Shown one piece after another: positions 10,901 to 25,032 of a DNA stretch of 64,000 bases. A program made the position numbers and the translations under genes. Within the stretch, counting starts at the first letter, position 1, and each line of letters starts with the position of its first letter. Under the pieces are notes generated by a model. The model saw only the letters and a list, made by a program, of their open reading frames with translations. It was not told the DNA's origin and searched no databases. Source of the DNA: Tetracentron sinense (taxonomy: Eukaryota > Streptophyta > Magnoliopsida > Trochodendrales > Trochodendraceae); NCBI GenBank assembly GCA_015143295.1, contig CM026574.1, positions 15,192,938 to 15,256,937 on the forward strand, given 5' to 3'.

Positions 10901-13900
10901 TCTAAAGGTACTTTATGTCTTTTAAAAAAGAGAGAAGAAACAAGAAAACACCTGTCACAGACATGCCAAAACCCCAATTTGGGTTTTCTCTCTATTGCTT
11001 ACATGTTGTGAAATGGGAGAAGAAATGAGGAAGAAGAAAGATCGAGTTGGATTTTGGTAAAACTTTATAGTTTCCGTTGATAGTTTATTTTATTAGTCTT
11101 TTTATTTTTATAAGTTTTTTGATACTTGATCTCATAGAACATGATTATATGAGTTTACTTTTGTTGATTTATCTATTCTGATATTGGTTTTTTTTTTCAT
11201 TTTATGGAGTTCATTCGCGTTTTTATAGTGTGCAATGAAATATTAATTACTTTCTTTTATCAATAGATATGAATGAAATCTTTTGGATAATAGATTATTC
11301 TATTTTTCTGATTTATTAAGTAATTTTTTGCATTTTTTTAACAATTTGTTTAAAGATGGATTGAATCTTACGATTTATGATTTGAATCTCAATTTGAATC
11401 GAATCGGTCCTAAAACAATTTTACGATTCGATTACGATTTAACAATCTTGATCCTTACCCTATGTAAAAATAACATACGGGATTTTTTTAGTCATAATTG
11501 AATATTTCAATCAACTTTTTTAAACATTCTTTTCTCATTATAATAGTAGAGATGGTGGAAAATTCGTGAAAGAGCATCCTCCGTTAACGGTGTCAACTTG
11601 AAGAGCCTAATAGGAGAGGGCAATGTAATTTTAAAAGCAAAAGGGAAGGTTTCTACAATTTTTCGCCAAACCTTAGGGAAATGTAAGTGTAATTTACCAT
11701 AGTATTATTCATATAACATTTGAAGTAAAGTAATTTTTAAAATTAAAAATATCTTCTCTTGTCCCTGGATCTTTTTTGGAGTTCGCCGTGTCCAACACCC
11801 CATATCCGAGTCCATAAAGACACTGAAACCGTGTCCATGTTTGTGAATAGAGATGAAATCTATGGTCGTTTACTTCTGAGTTGTGACCCACCTTATCTTT
11901 TGAGTTTGACTTAATCAAACTTTCTTCTAATCTTCACACTAAATTAGAACTCCCAATTTAACTAAGATTGTGCTTGGATCCTTGGAATCATATTGCGCAA
12001 TATATCAAAAGATCTAGGCATTCAAACTCCCAAGGATTCATTCATCTATACTTATAAATTCTCCTAGTTGGAGGGATTTCGGAATTTCCAGTGGACACAA
12101 CATTGTAGCAGATCCCTTTCGTCGCCGTTGCAGGCACAATGGTCGAAAGGGTAAGCTCTCTGCATGTGATGTGTGAAATGGTTTGGAGAGTCAGGAGGAA
12201 CTGCAACCAGCTCTGGTGGTTCTATGAATAAGAAGATCAACCTAATAGGTTTTTTATTTTTTTTAAGTTTGAGGGCTCTAATGCCTTAGGCTGTTAAAAA
12301 TTGTAGGTGTGTTTAGTGCATCAAACATCAGTTTCTTGAGAACTACTATGGAAATCGAAGTCCAAGGATCCACACAAATCCTTAAAGTTTTTTTTTTTAA
12401 AAAAAAAAGGGGGATCTTAACCAAATAAAAATGTGATTGAAAACAAAACACGACTACCATAGGATTTAATTTAATTAATTAACTATTAAAACTACCAAAG
12501 GAACTAGTCTAACACAATTTGATTATTATTATGCATAACTAGTAAGAACTATTATTTCACTACAAAACTTAAAAAAACAAAAGCCTCACTAAAACTATAA
12601 ATCCAAATTGCACTAGGTGTTTTGGTAAGAACCGTAGGTGTTTAGCACATCAAACACCAGTTTCTTGAGAACTACTATGGAATCAAATCCTAAGGATCCA
12701 CACAAACCCTTAAAAGGTGGTATTTTTTAATAAAAGAGATCTTAAAAAAACTAAAAAAGTGATTGAAAACAAAACATGACTACCATAGCATTTAATTTAA
12801 TTAATTAACCATTACAATTACCAAAGGAACTAGTCTTACACAATTTGATTGTTATTATTCATAACTAGTAAGAAGTAAGAACTATTTTTTTTAACTCAAA
12901 TCTTAAAAAATGAAAGCCTTTCTAAAACTATAAATCCAAATTTTACTCAAGGTATTTTGGTAAGAACCTAAATCCAATAAAGACAATGCAAAAAATAATA
13001 TTCAAAACTAATGTGTCAAACAGAAAGGCATAATTACAAAGCCTAGTACTTTTTTTAAATCCCTACAAGAATCTAAGACCACGATTTTGAAAATTAACGA
13101 AAAAAAATTGATACATATTTTGAAAATGAACAATTACCAATATTAACCCTCATAATCTTATTAAATGCTATTGTTATTCTTAGAATATTATCACTAGCAA
13201 GCATGGTTGTTAAATCCTTGCAATTTGCGATTCAAATCCTATGATTCGATTCGAATCCCAAGCAAAACGATTCAAATCGAGGCTGAAAATTTTAATTGGG
13301 TAAATCTCATTTGATTTGCGATTCAGATTACAATTTGCGATTCAAATCGTACAATTCAAACGATTTGAGCACGAAAAACCTTTTACAGATCAATACTTAA
13401 AAAATATTTTTTATTCTTTTGATTTTCTAAAGGTACTTTATGTCTTTTAAAAAGAGAGAAGAAATAGGAAAAACCTTGTTACAGACATGCCAAAATCCCT
13501 ATTTGGGTTATCTCTTTGTTGTTGTGAAACGGGGAAAAAAAGAAAAAGAAAATAGAAGAAAGGAGGATGGAGAAAGATGGAGTTGGATTTTGGAAAAAAA
13601 TGATAGTTTATTTTATTAGTCTTTTTAATTGTATAAGTCTTTTGATGCTTCATCTCATACGACATATTGTCTGAGTTTACTTTTGTTGATTTATCTTTAA
13701 TGATATTGGAGTTTTTTTTTTTCATTTTATGGAGATCATTCACATTTTTTATAGTGTATGCAATGAAATATTCATTACTTTTTTTTATCAATACATATGA
13801 ATGAAATCTCTTGGATAATAGATTATTATTCTTTTTTTTTTTTTATTAAGTAATTTTTTGTATTTTTTAAACAATTTTTTTAAAAATGGATTGAATCTTA

Positions 13901-16027
13901 CGATTTACTATTTGAATCCCGATTTGAATCGAATCGGTCCTAAAACGATTTTACGATTCGATTACAATTTAACAACCTTGCTAGCAAGTTGCAACCAAGG
14001 TTGTTAAATCGTAATCAAATTGTAAAATTGTATTACAACCAATTCGATTCAAAATGGGATCCAAATTGTAAACTGTAATATTCAATCCAATTATTTTTTA
14101 AAATACATGAAATACTTAATAAATCAAAAAAAATAGAATAATCCATTATCCACAAGATTTAATTCATATCTATTAAAAAAAGAAAGTAATGAATATTTCA
14201 TTGCATACACTATACAAAACGCAAATGAACTCCATAAAAAGAAGCATAACCCCCATATCATCAAAAGATAAATTAACCAAAGTAAACTCATATAATCATG
14301 TTGTCTGTGATCAAGTATCAAAAGACTTGTACAATTACGAAGACTAATAAAATAAAATATCAAGTTCTCCTAGAATCCAACTCTCCAACTTCATCATCTT
14401 TCTTCTTCCTCCTTTCACAGCAACACAGAGAAAACCCAAATAGGGGTTTTAGCATGTCTGCGATAGGGGTTTTCTCGTTTTTTCTATCTTCTTAAAAGAC
14501 ATATAGTACTTTTAGAAAATTAAAAGGAAAAAAAAAACATTTTTTAAGTATTGGTCCATATTCCGTAGCAAAGGTTTCGTGCTCGAATCACATGAATCGT
14601 ACAATATGACTCGCAAATCACAATCTGAATCGCTAATTGAATCATTTACCCGCGATTTGAATTGTTTTGCCTACGATTCGATTCAAATTGTTGGATTTGA
14701 GTCGCATATTGCAAGGATTTAACAATCATGGTTGCAACACATATAAAGCATACTAGTTATGAATTTAAGATTAACTGATCAAGTGCAGTAACTGTGACTT
14801 GCACTACTTACCAGCTATGTACACTGCACATTAGTTAGTCACTGGGCTAAAGCATTTTCTTAGACATTCAGGACAAAATAGGCCTTGTAACGCATTGAGC
14901 TTTTTTTTTTCCCATTGCTTTTTAATTCATTGCTTTTTAAAGTTGGGGAGCATAACAAATATATGAGGTACTACACCAATTGGCATGACAAAGAAAAATG
15001 GCTATTAGAATCATAATTTATTTGGGTTGGTGTAATACTATGACTTCCGACTTGTTTTTTCTTTCCCTTCTCTCACTAGTGAAGAAATGTTATCAAAAGA
15101 CAACAGAATCAGACAGCAACCTCCATGTTTCTTCACATTAGTTCTGGCCAATGAATCACTTCACTGTTGGGGTTTCACTATATATTCTAATCACGCTTCC
15201 ACTCTAAAAAAGGAACCACTGGATTTACAAGCCACCAAGGTCCTTTCATCTTTCTCGATTGATATAATAATAGAACATTAGGTGATTAGATCTATCAGCA
15301 TGAAAACAGATCCCATAAATAACCGTCTACAAAGATTAGTTAACCTGGTAACTTCAAATTAAAATCTTAATTAGAAGATCTCTCTAGTCGGACAAACATG
15401 GCCATTTAATATAATTACGAGGTCACGCCATGTCTAACTCATATCCTTCCCATAGAATTCCAAATATCAAGAGTCAAGGCAATGGTATGATATACTGGGA
15501 AAAAAATCCACTTAAGCACAAGTATTTGCTACCCACCAATTAACATTGATGTTCCATTCATTGAAAAAATTGTCATGTTGGACTGACAGTCTCATTCAGA
15601 CATCCTAATTTCCATGTATATCGCTTTCAGCTATCATTTTTATATAGCTTTAGAGTACGAGTTGTTATTGTGTAACTATATGAACCAAACCCATCTTAGA
15701 AAAGGTCTTTTAAGATTAACTCATCGGTGCAGCCCAGTGTTTTAAAAAGCGTTTGAGGCTTACGCCTCGGGGTGAGGCTGAAGGAAAACGCCTTGAGGCT
15801 CAACCATGAGGCTTAAACCCCATGAGGCTCACATGAAACACACGCCTCATGCCTTGAAGCTCGCTTTATGTCTATTGCATACTTCTTATACATTAACTAA
15901 TATTAGGTTTCTAGTCACTACTAACTAAAATGTCCTTTTTTTTTAATTTATTATTTGTTTCAACAAATTTCTATAGTATTTCATGTGTATGCGTACGCCC
16001 ACACGAACACACACAATGTACACGAAT

Positions 16028-16063
<36 letters not shown>

Positions 16064-19000
16064 CTCTCTCTTTCTCTCTCTATATATATATGTATCTATA
16101 TACTATAATCTTTCATTAACTTTTTAAATTTTTTTGCAATTTTTCTTATATTTTATTTATTTGATAAAAATGAGAGAGCACGAAGCTTTCTTGTGAGGCT
16201 TATACCTCACGCATCTTGAGGTCCTAACGCCTCGCCTCACGCCTTCATGTTTTAAAACATTGGTACAGACAAATTGCATAATACGTTCGTGGGATCAATG
16301 TCTACGTTCTATGAAAACAAATTTTAATGAATTATTAATGATATTACATTTATCCAGAACAAGAAAAATGTAGATGAAGAACACAAACTACCTGATCCCC
16401 GGATCTAACATAAATTTCAAACATCCCAATCAGTCTGTCACAATGAATGCCCATCTATGGACATTGCAGTTGCCATCCTTGTGTCTTAAGTGAAAATACA
16501 CTCCAAAGAGTAGCAGATGCATTTCTCTTGTGCAAACTATAAAGCCATGTATGGTCTCACAACAGAAGAGTAAATATAGTGAAGATGCACAAGAATTTAT
16601 TTATCATACAGGAAAGAAAAAGTTATCAAGGTAAAAGATTCAGCAGTAGCTAACCTGGATACTGAGGCACAATAACTCTGCAAGTCTCTTCAAGGTAATC
16701 CGTGAGTAATATTTTGAAATGACCAAGATGTTCTGAAAGCATATTATGTCTTGAAAATAAGAAACCTTAAAAAGTAGGGGAAAAAAGGATTAGGCCATAT
16801 AACTTGATGTGCACTGAAGCATTACATGTTCAATAATTCTTTGTCTGAGATCATCTGCTGCCTTGTTACACAAAGAGCCCCCAAGCATATTCTTCTCATT
16901 CTCAAATTCATCTATATATCTATTCCAAAGAGTTGTCCATTGGATCACCTCCATTGTAATCAGCTGTTTCAACAATAACCTGAGATAGTACACCAAACCG
17001 TAGAGAGGCATCAAAAGAAATTAGACGACAAAATAGTGAATACTTTTACGAACTAAAGCAGGAATGTCCATCAGGAAGACAATAAGACCACAGATGTACC
17101 TAAAGTTTGGAATTTCAGATAGGTTCTTATCTTCCAAGGTTGAGTTGAGAAGGCTCGACTGCATTGGATCATGTGGTGACAACACCAAATGCCAGCAAAT
17201 TTTCCTCAGGACCTACAAGTTGAAACATTGTCAGAAAAATTCCATAAGATTTGGGAAAGGCACAAATTAAGAATATGCCTCTACCGGTATCCACTGTGCT
17301 GGATCTTCTTTCACAGATGGGATCTCATATATTGCCTTGTAGCTGCGGCAAATTTCAAGGTAATCATTGTTATGGGAGTGGTACCTACAGAGAAGAAAAA
17401 AATCTAATCAAATGGATGACTGTTTCCAGGGGAACAATATACAAACAATAAGCTACAGACATTTCATTGTGCATTTCCAATTTATAAGGATTTCCAACAA
17501 ATGGCTTTAAGGTTTCTACATTGACATGATGCCCTTGGAATGGTCTAAAACTTTTTTTTTTGTTAACTAGCATTTTAACTGAGATGTGTGAAAGTTACAT
17601 GTAAGGGGATAAAGTATTCCCTTGAGAGAAGAAAACACAATTACAGGTCGCTATGGGTTCCATCTTCTGGCAAAATCTACACTTCTATAATTCTTGAACT
17701 CATTCAAAAGGAGTACCATTCAAACAAAACCAGTCAATGTTGCCTATCTTTGCGAGAGATTGATCAACACCTCAAAATTCATATTTTCGCTCTTTCCATA
17801 TACCCCAGCTGATGGGGAAAGGAAGCTTTCTCCAGACAATTCTATCAATCTTCCCAAGGGGACCTCTTAGACAACTGAAAAAGACCTCCTTTGTTCTCCT
17901 AGTAGAGCTGACAGTCCAATAAATGACATGAAAAAATTCCACGGTTTCACTCCGCCACTCAAACGCAGTTAGTTGATAAAGATTCCTTTTCCTTTTTCAT
18001 TTCACCCTGCAGTCAAGGACTGCAGTCCAAGTGAAAGCTTTGAACCTAGGAGGAACCAGCTACTTCCAGATTTTCTCGAAGGGTAATCTACGGTCTATAT
18101 AATCCAGAGGGGATAATAGAATAACTAATGAAATATATCCCTTCTGAATCCTCACATCAAATACCGAAATCCTCCCTATTTTCATGCATTTATTTGTGGC
18201 CAGTCAGTCTTGCATTCTCTTCTTTCAAACAAAGTCATCCTAACTTATTCCTTTCCATACGCCCACCCCATAGGTCAAAGTTAACTGTGCAAATATCTGA
18301 GTTGGGATTTGTGACTCCAAATTTGATTCACCCTTGTGCTGAATCTTCCTTACTGAACCTCCAAAGCCATTTGTCTAAAAGAGCTATATTTATGGTACTA
18401 AATCTTCCTTACTGAACCCACAAAATCCATTTGGGTAGAAGAGTTCTATTTATGGTCCTTAATCTTCTGAAGCCTAACCCCTAAATTCCTTGGTTGACAG
18501 ACCCAATCCCACCTCACGAGGTGAAATTTCCTCTTATGCCCTCTCACTTTCAAAAAAATATCTTGGGATCTTTTCAAGTCAATCTGTTAATTAAGGTTGA
18601 TGTGTTGAATGCAATAATTACAAGGGATCTTAGCGAAGGAACTTTTATTAAAGGACCCTTCCTCCTAGCGGAAGCTCCTCTTCCAGCTTGCAAATCTTCT
18701 TTCCATTCTCTCTACCACTGGACCCAAATATCTTTGAAGACCGATTGAATCCGATGAGTTCAAGATAGGATTTAGGAGTCTAATGCAGAACATAAGCATT
18801 TGGCATAATCTTCAGCAGACCTTCCCAGTAGTCTCCAATTCCGATCAGAGTGCTCGTCTTCAAGTTCTCATGAAGACCAAAGAGCATAGTTGCCAAGAGG
18901 TGGTACGAGGTACTGGTGCAATGTATTGAAAAAAGTTTAAGGTATGTATTATATTGGTATGACATAGATACGCTATGGATATGAAATAAATACGACATGG

Positions 19001-22000
19001 GTACGATATTGTTATAACATAAATATGTAATATGAAATAGGTTTATGATATTAATTAGATTTTGATACTTCTATTGTGTGTATTTATGATATATACATTT
19101 TACGCAAGTATTATAGTTGTGCTATTGAACTTCAAGTTAAAAATATTAATGACATCATGGTGAAAATAATACAAATAGATAGTTGCATTTGCATGCACAT
19201 GAAATTCATACCATGTTGGCCCAATATAAAATTGTTGGAAAAAATGATAATAAATAATCACAGTTCTTAAGCAAGCATAAAATACAAATACAATTTTTAT
19301 TTTCTCATTTGATTATAATTCTTAACACTAGAGGTGCAAAAAACCAAATCCATTCCATAAGTTCAAAAAACAAAAGCAATGAGATGAACAACCTCAACTT
19401 CAAGATCCAGTCTAAAAGGTTTTGTTATTTGAATATACATGTTTCTTTATTAGAAGAAACAAGTTTCTTTTTACAAACGAACAAGTTTTTTTTTTTAAGA
19501 AAAGAGTTTCTTTCTAAAGGGAAACGAGTTTCGTTCTGATATACCCCCAACTGAAGTCAATGCCAAGCTAAAAAATGATGACGGAGAACTCTATTTTTGC
19601 CTCAGCTTACAGGTCTTTTAAAAAGGCCTTTGGAGATATTCGTGGGAGGAAACTAGAAAGCACTAATCAAAGGTCAACTCCATAGGATCAAGTATGCGAT
19701 AGAAGGAAACATGTTTCTTTATTAGAAGAAACGAGTTTCTTTTTACAAACAAACAAGTTTTTTTAAAAGATTTTTTTTCTTATATTAAAACAAGTTTCCG
19801 GAAATATTTTATACCAGTCCTAGTATTGGTATGCATATGGACCGGTATGGAGGGCTAAACTAGGTTTCTTGGTTACTATGCTAAAGACTAAAACATAATA
19901 TCCAAGAACAACTACCAAGTTTGAATCTTACTCCCTGGATACCTCAAGAAAGATGAGCGGCATTGGCATATTAAAGGGGAGAAATCACAAAGCCCTCCCC
20001 ATGCTTTAAAGCCTTCAAGTCATCCAGACTCCCCTACTACTAACAATAATTTGCTTCCGGCACAATGATGAAGAGAAAGGGAGATGAAAGGCATCCTTGC
20101 CTAAAGGCTCTAGAGCTTTTGAAGTATCCTTCTGGAGAACCATTAAAAGTTAAGAAGGATGCTAACAAGATGCATGCCCACGCCTAACTCCTCCACCTAC
20201 TGTTGAGCCCGTCCTCAATTTCACATAATCATCGAAGGATCAATTCATATGATCGAACACCTTTTCCAAGTCTATTTTGCAAACCACTTCTTTGATGCCT
20301 TGGTGAATTCTGGAGTCAATGCTCACTTGCAATTGGAACTAGGGGTGCACACAAGCCGAGCTAGGTCGGCTCGATTAAGCTGAGCTCAAGCTCGAAAATA
20401 TGGCTCGATCAAGCCAAGCTGAGTTTTGAAGCTTGAAATGTATTAAAGCCGAGCTCGAGCCAAGGGTTGTTTGATTCGGCTCGGCTCGGCTCGGCTCGAA
20501 GCTCAGTTCGATTTGGCTTGAATATTATATAAAAAATATTATTATTTATATCATTATTATATAATTTAAAATATATATTAAAAAAATATTTTTTTAAATA
20601 AATCAAGTCGAGCTGTTTGAATTCAAGCCGAGCTTTGAGCCAATTTTTCGAGCATCATTTCAAGTCAAGCCGAGTTCGAGCCTAGATAAAATCCATTTCA
20701 AGCTGAGTCGGGCCAAGCTCGGCTCAAATACACCCCTAATTGGAACCTAGGGGTGGTTACCGAACAACTCGAGCTTGGCTCGTTTAAAAGCTCGAGCTTG
20801 TTCGTTTATTTAGTAAACGAGCCAAGCTAGAACATACATGTGCTCAGCTCGTTAAATATTTAATATATACTATGTAATTATATGCCCGCCTATCGTATGA
20901 AGGGCTGGTGAATGGTATAAGTAATACTTAAGGGATCAATTTATAATTTATCAGAAAAGGAGAACGGTTCTTTGTAAGTATCAATTATACAATATACTTA
21001 ATAGTAATTTATCTTAAGTTTTTGTCTAATATTGAAATTTCATACCTAGTTCAGAAACCCTACCCCTAAATCATTACGTCTCTCATTTCCTATTTCTGTA
21101 TTTGACCTATTCTCTCGTTCTCATTCTCCTAATCTCTCTAATCCCTAGATGGATCAAAGTTGCAGGTATGGAGTTTCGTTGCAGGTATGGAGTTTCTACA
21201 ACTCCATTCGATCAATGTCGTCTCACGGCGATGGTCACCTCAACAAAGAAGAGTGATAGAGAAGGAAATGTCTTGTGCTTAATTCGGAATCGGAATTGAA
21301 AAATGGGGAAATTGAGGCCAAATGAAGAAGAGGAGAAGGAAATATTCTCACCTGCCTTTTGCTTCAATAATGGTGGCACCTAATTTTAGATCGAAAGTCC
21401 TTCGAACGTAAGTTAGTTTAATCACAAATCTTAACCTAATTTTTTTTCGTTTCTTGATTTTCTGATTTTGAGTTTCTTCTCTTGATTTAATCACAAATCC
21501 TAATCCCAATTGAAAACGAGCTCTCGGTTTCCTATAGACGATCCGAGCATGTTTATACCCTTATCAATAGGGGTGATATTGAGCCGAGTAGTGGGGTGTT
21601 CAGGCTTGATTCGTTACACTACATGGCTGTTCAAGCTCAGCTCGAGCTCGAATCGAGCTTCACCACTTAGGTTAAAACCCGGCTCGTATATAACACCACA
21701 AGCTTGAGCTCGGCTAGGCTAGGCTCGGGTATACTCTGGTAAGGGTGTAAACAAGCTTGCATTGTCTATAGGAAACCGAGTTAGCTCGTTGACAGATTCA
21801 ATTGAGGCTAGGATTTGTGATTAAATCAAGAGAAGAAACTCAAAATCAAAAAATCAAGAAGCGGAGAAAATTTGGGTTAGGATTTGTGATTAAATTAACT
21901 TACCTTCGAAAGATTTTCTATCTAAAATTAGGCACCACCACTACTGAAGCAAAAGGCAAGTGAGAACATTTCCTTCTCCTCTTCTTCCATTAAACCTTCG

Positions 22001-25000
22001 GCCTCATTTTCTCAATTTCTCAATTCCGATTCCAAATTAAGCACAAGACATTTCCTTCTCTATCACTCTTCTTTGTCGAGGTGACCATCGCCGTGAGACG
22101 GCATTGATTGAATGGAGTTGTAGAAACTCCATGTCTGCAGCTTTGATCCATCTAGGGATTAGAGAAGGTAGAAGATTAGGAGAATGAGAACAAGAGAATA
22201 GGATATACAGAAATAGGAAATGAGAGAATGAGAGGTGTAAGGATTTAGGGGTAGGGTTTCTTAACAAGGTATGAAATTTCAATATTAGACAAAAACTTAA
22301 AATAAATTACTATTAAGTATGTTGTATAATTGATACTTACAAAGAACCCCTTCTCCTTTCTGAAAAATTACAAATTGATCCCTTAATTATTACTTATACC
22401 ATTTGTCAACCCTTCATACGAGAGGTGTGCATATAATTATATATTAAATTAAATATTTAACAAGTCGAGCACATGTGTGTTCAAGCTTGGCTCGTTAATT
22501 AAACAAGCTCAAAAATCAAGTTCAGGCTTGGCTTGTTTACTAAATAAACGAACGAGCTCGAGCTGTTCATGAGCACTGGTGTTCGTTAACCACCCTACCT
22601 ATCAGAGTATACCCGATCCGAGCCGAGCCGAGCTCGAGCTTGTGGTGTCATTTATGAGCCAAGTTTGAACCTAAGTGATGAAGCTCGAATCAAGCTCGAG
22701 CCGAGCTTGAATAGCCATGTAGTGTAACAAGTCAAGCCTGAACAACCCCAACTCAGCTCGGCTCGATACACCCCCATTGGAACCAAGGTTCAAAAAAAGG
22801 GTTTCGGACACCGTAACGGACACAGCTGAAACCGTTACGTAACGGTATCGGCCGATAATTTATTCTTATTTTTTTGCTTAAAAAAATCTGAAAAGTCCCA
22901 ATCAATTGAAAAAAAAACATGTAATAAATTAGTAACAAGATACTTTTAAAGCCAATATGAAGGTTAAAATGTAGAAACAATGAAATTAGATGAGTCGAGG
23001 GTTGAGACTTGAAAGTTGAAACATACACAGAATCTAGTCCAGACTCCAGACTCTATATGGGCAGATAGCCAGATACATATACACCTGCTAAGTGCTAAAG
23101 CCACATAGAATTACGAGCTAACTCATCATCATCATTTCTATTTGGTTGAATGTAAGGCTGCAATATTTTTGATGGATTCGTGAGGGGTTTATAAAACAAT
23201 GAATGAATGGAGTTCATGGGTCTTCACTACTTTGTTTGTAGGCAATTAGGAGTCTAGGAATCTAGACATGTAGTTGGGTGGGTGTCAGAGTCAAACTGAA
23301 AGGCCTGTAAGGCTGCAAAGGAGATTCTCAAAGTTTATTCACGGGTGCAATGCATTTCCGCGAACGAGTCCTACGCCCGTTATCGTTCCGTAACGGGCGT
23401 AACGCCCATTACGTAACAGTTTCGGGCATTACATTTTGGTTTCGGGAAAAAGCCGTAAAGGCACGGTTTCGGGTATTGGAGGCCACCAAAACCGTTACGT
23501 AACGGTTTCGGCGAGTTTTTAAACCATGATTGGAACCCCATCTACCAAGTGTTCATCCTTGACAAAGCTCCGTGATAAGCTCCGACAATTCTGTCTATTA
23601 CCTTTATTAGACGAGAACTCAATAAGAGAAGATTTTGCCTACTATCTTATTGATTTTGTACGCATTTGTTGGCTTGAAATTTGTCAACTCCTCTACCCCT
23701 TTGTTTTTTTGGAATGAGAGAGGTGAAAGTCACATTTGAAGCTTTGTCCCACTTTCTTCTTGCATAAAATTCCTAAAAGATCTTGATGAGATCCCCTTTA
23801 TTGTCCCACAACATGCCTTATAGAAGGCTAAAGAGAAGCCATCAAGTCCATGAGCTTTATCCCCACCCAGGGCTTTAACAGTTGCAAGGATCTCCTCAAC
23901 TTTCCATTGAAGCCAACACATTATTCGCTTTAAGTGAGGCCCAATTTAATGCAATCTCACTCCGGTCAAGAGCCAACACACTATTCGCTTTAAGCAAAGG
24001 CTAAATTTAATGCAATACAACTCCAGCCTAGAAAGGCCCTTTTGGTGTAAATGTTTAGACATAATAAATCAATCTCCTTTCTGAAATCAAATTTTCCTCC
24101 AACATCCACTTGCCCACCTTTACCCTACTTATGAAAAGTGATCCTTCTTCTATCATTTGCATATGTATGGAAGAACCTGAGACTTTGTCCCCCACTTTGA
24201 GCCAATTGATCTTCGACTCTTTTTATCCAACTCATCAATTCTTTCTGGTTTTTTTGTTCTTTCCACTGTGGATAAGGAAGCATCTTCTTTAGTGTTTGTT
24301 ATTTCAATTGTCGACATGAACTCCTTCTTTCCCCCCACTCCAAATGTCTCCTAGTTCAATACCTTGAATATAGAATTGAGACCCTTCAGTTTCATGCAAA
24401 AAGCGTAGCTCACCCACCCACTGAAAATAGAGAACTCCATCAATCTTTGACTCGTCCCTTGAAGTTGGGCTATTCTAACCACATAGTCAAACATGAATGG
24501 AGTCAATCCTACTATCTCTTTCAATTGGATAGGTCTAGATATGAAATTGGGTTAGTTAGAGCCTTTTGAATGACTTTTTGAAAGCTAATTTCCTAACCAA
24601 CCAATATAAGGAACCCATCCAACCGGCATAGAATGGGGGTAGACCCTTGGTTGAACCACGCAACACAAGAACTCTAATTAATGGAAGGTCTATTAGACTG
24701 TTCCAATGGATGAAATCCCAAAGGTGTGCATACTTCTAGTCACATTTTTCTTTTGCCTCCTTTCTTTTTTAGGGCACAAGACCCTCGACTAGCAGATAGA
24801 CCCAATCCGTTGGGCCCCAATTTGCTTTCGTCATCCCCAAATCTCTAAAATCAAATTATTGCCCACCTCCTCAAATTTTCCAAGGTACCATGATCAGGTA
24901 TGACCGTATGAGTTGCTCTCACCACAGTGACAAAGTCGGGGTTCGGGAATAATTTGGCAAAGGTCAAGTTCGGAAAATTCGGGAAAAAATCGGGAAAAGA

Positions 25001-25001
25001 A

Positions 25002-25032
<31 letters not shown>

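Larger units (their letters stand above)
8172..16654 (-). other. RPN5 intron 10, 8.5 kb, transposon-filled
   Basis: Intron between coding exons 10 and 11 (donor GTTAGC, acceptor TTTCAG). It holds the MITEs at 9540, 10450, 10689, 13202, 13996 and 15735 and a tandem duplication at 12298, all listed separately. The stretches 8172-9539, 11710-12297 and 14739-15734 are AT-rich single-copy-looking sequence with no gene-like signal. The tandem-duplicate stretch near 12300-12970 is also non-coding. Confidence 0.9.

Noticed and set aside
13447-13791. 114-codon minus-strand reading frame
   Set aside because: It is entirely inside a MITE copy with a defined TSD. The Lys/Asn/Phe composition reflects AT-rich sequence.
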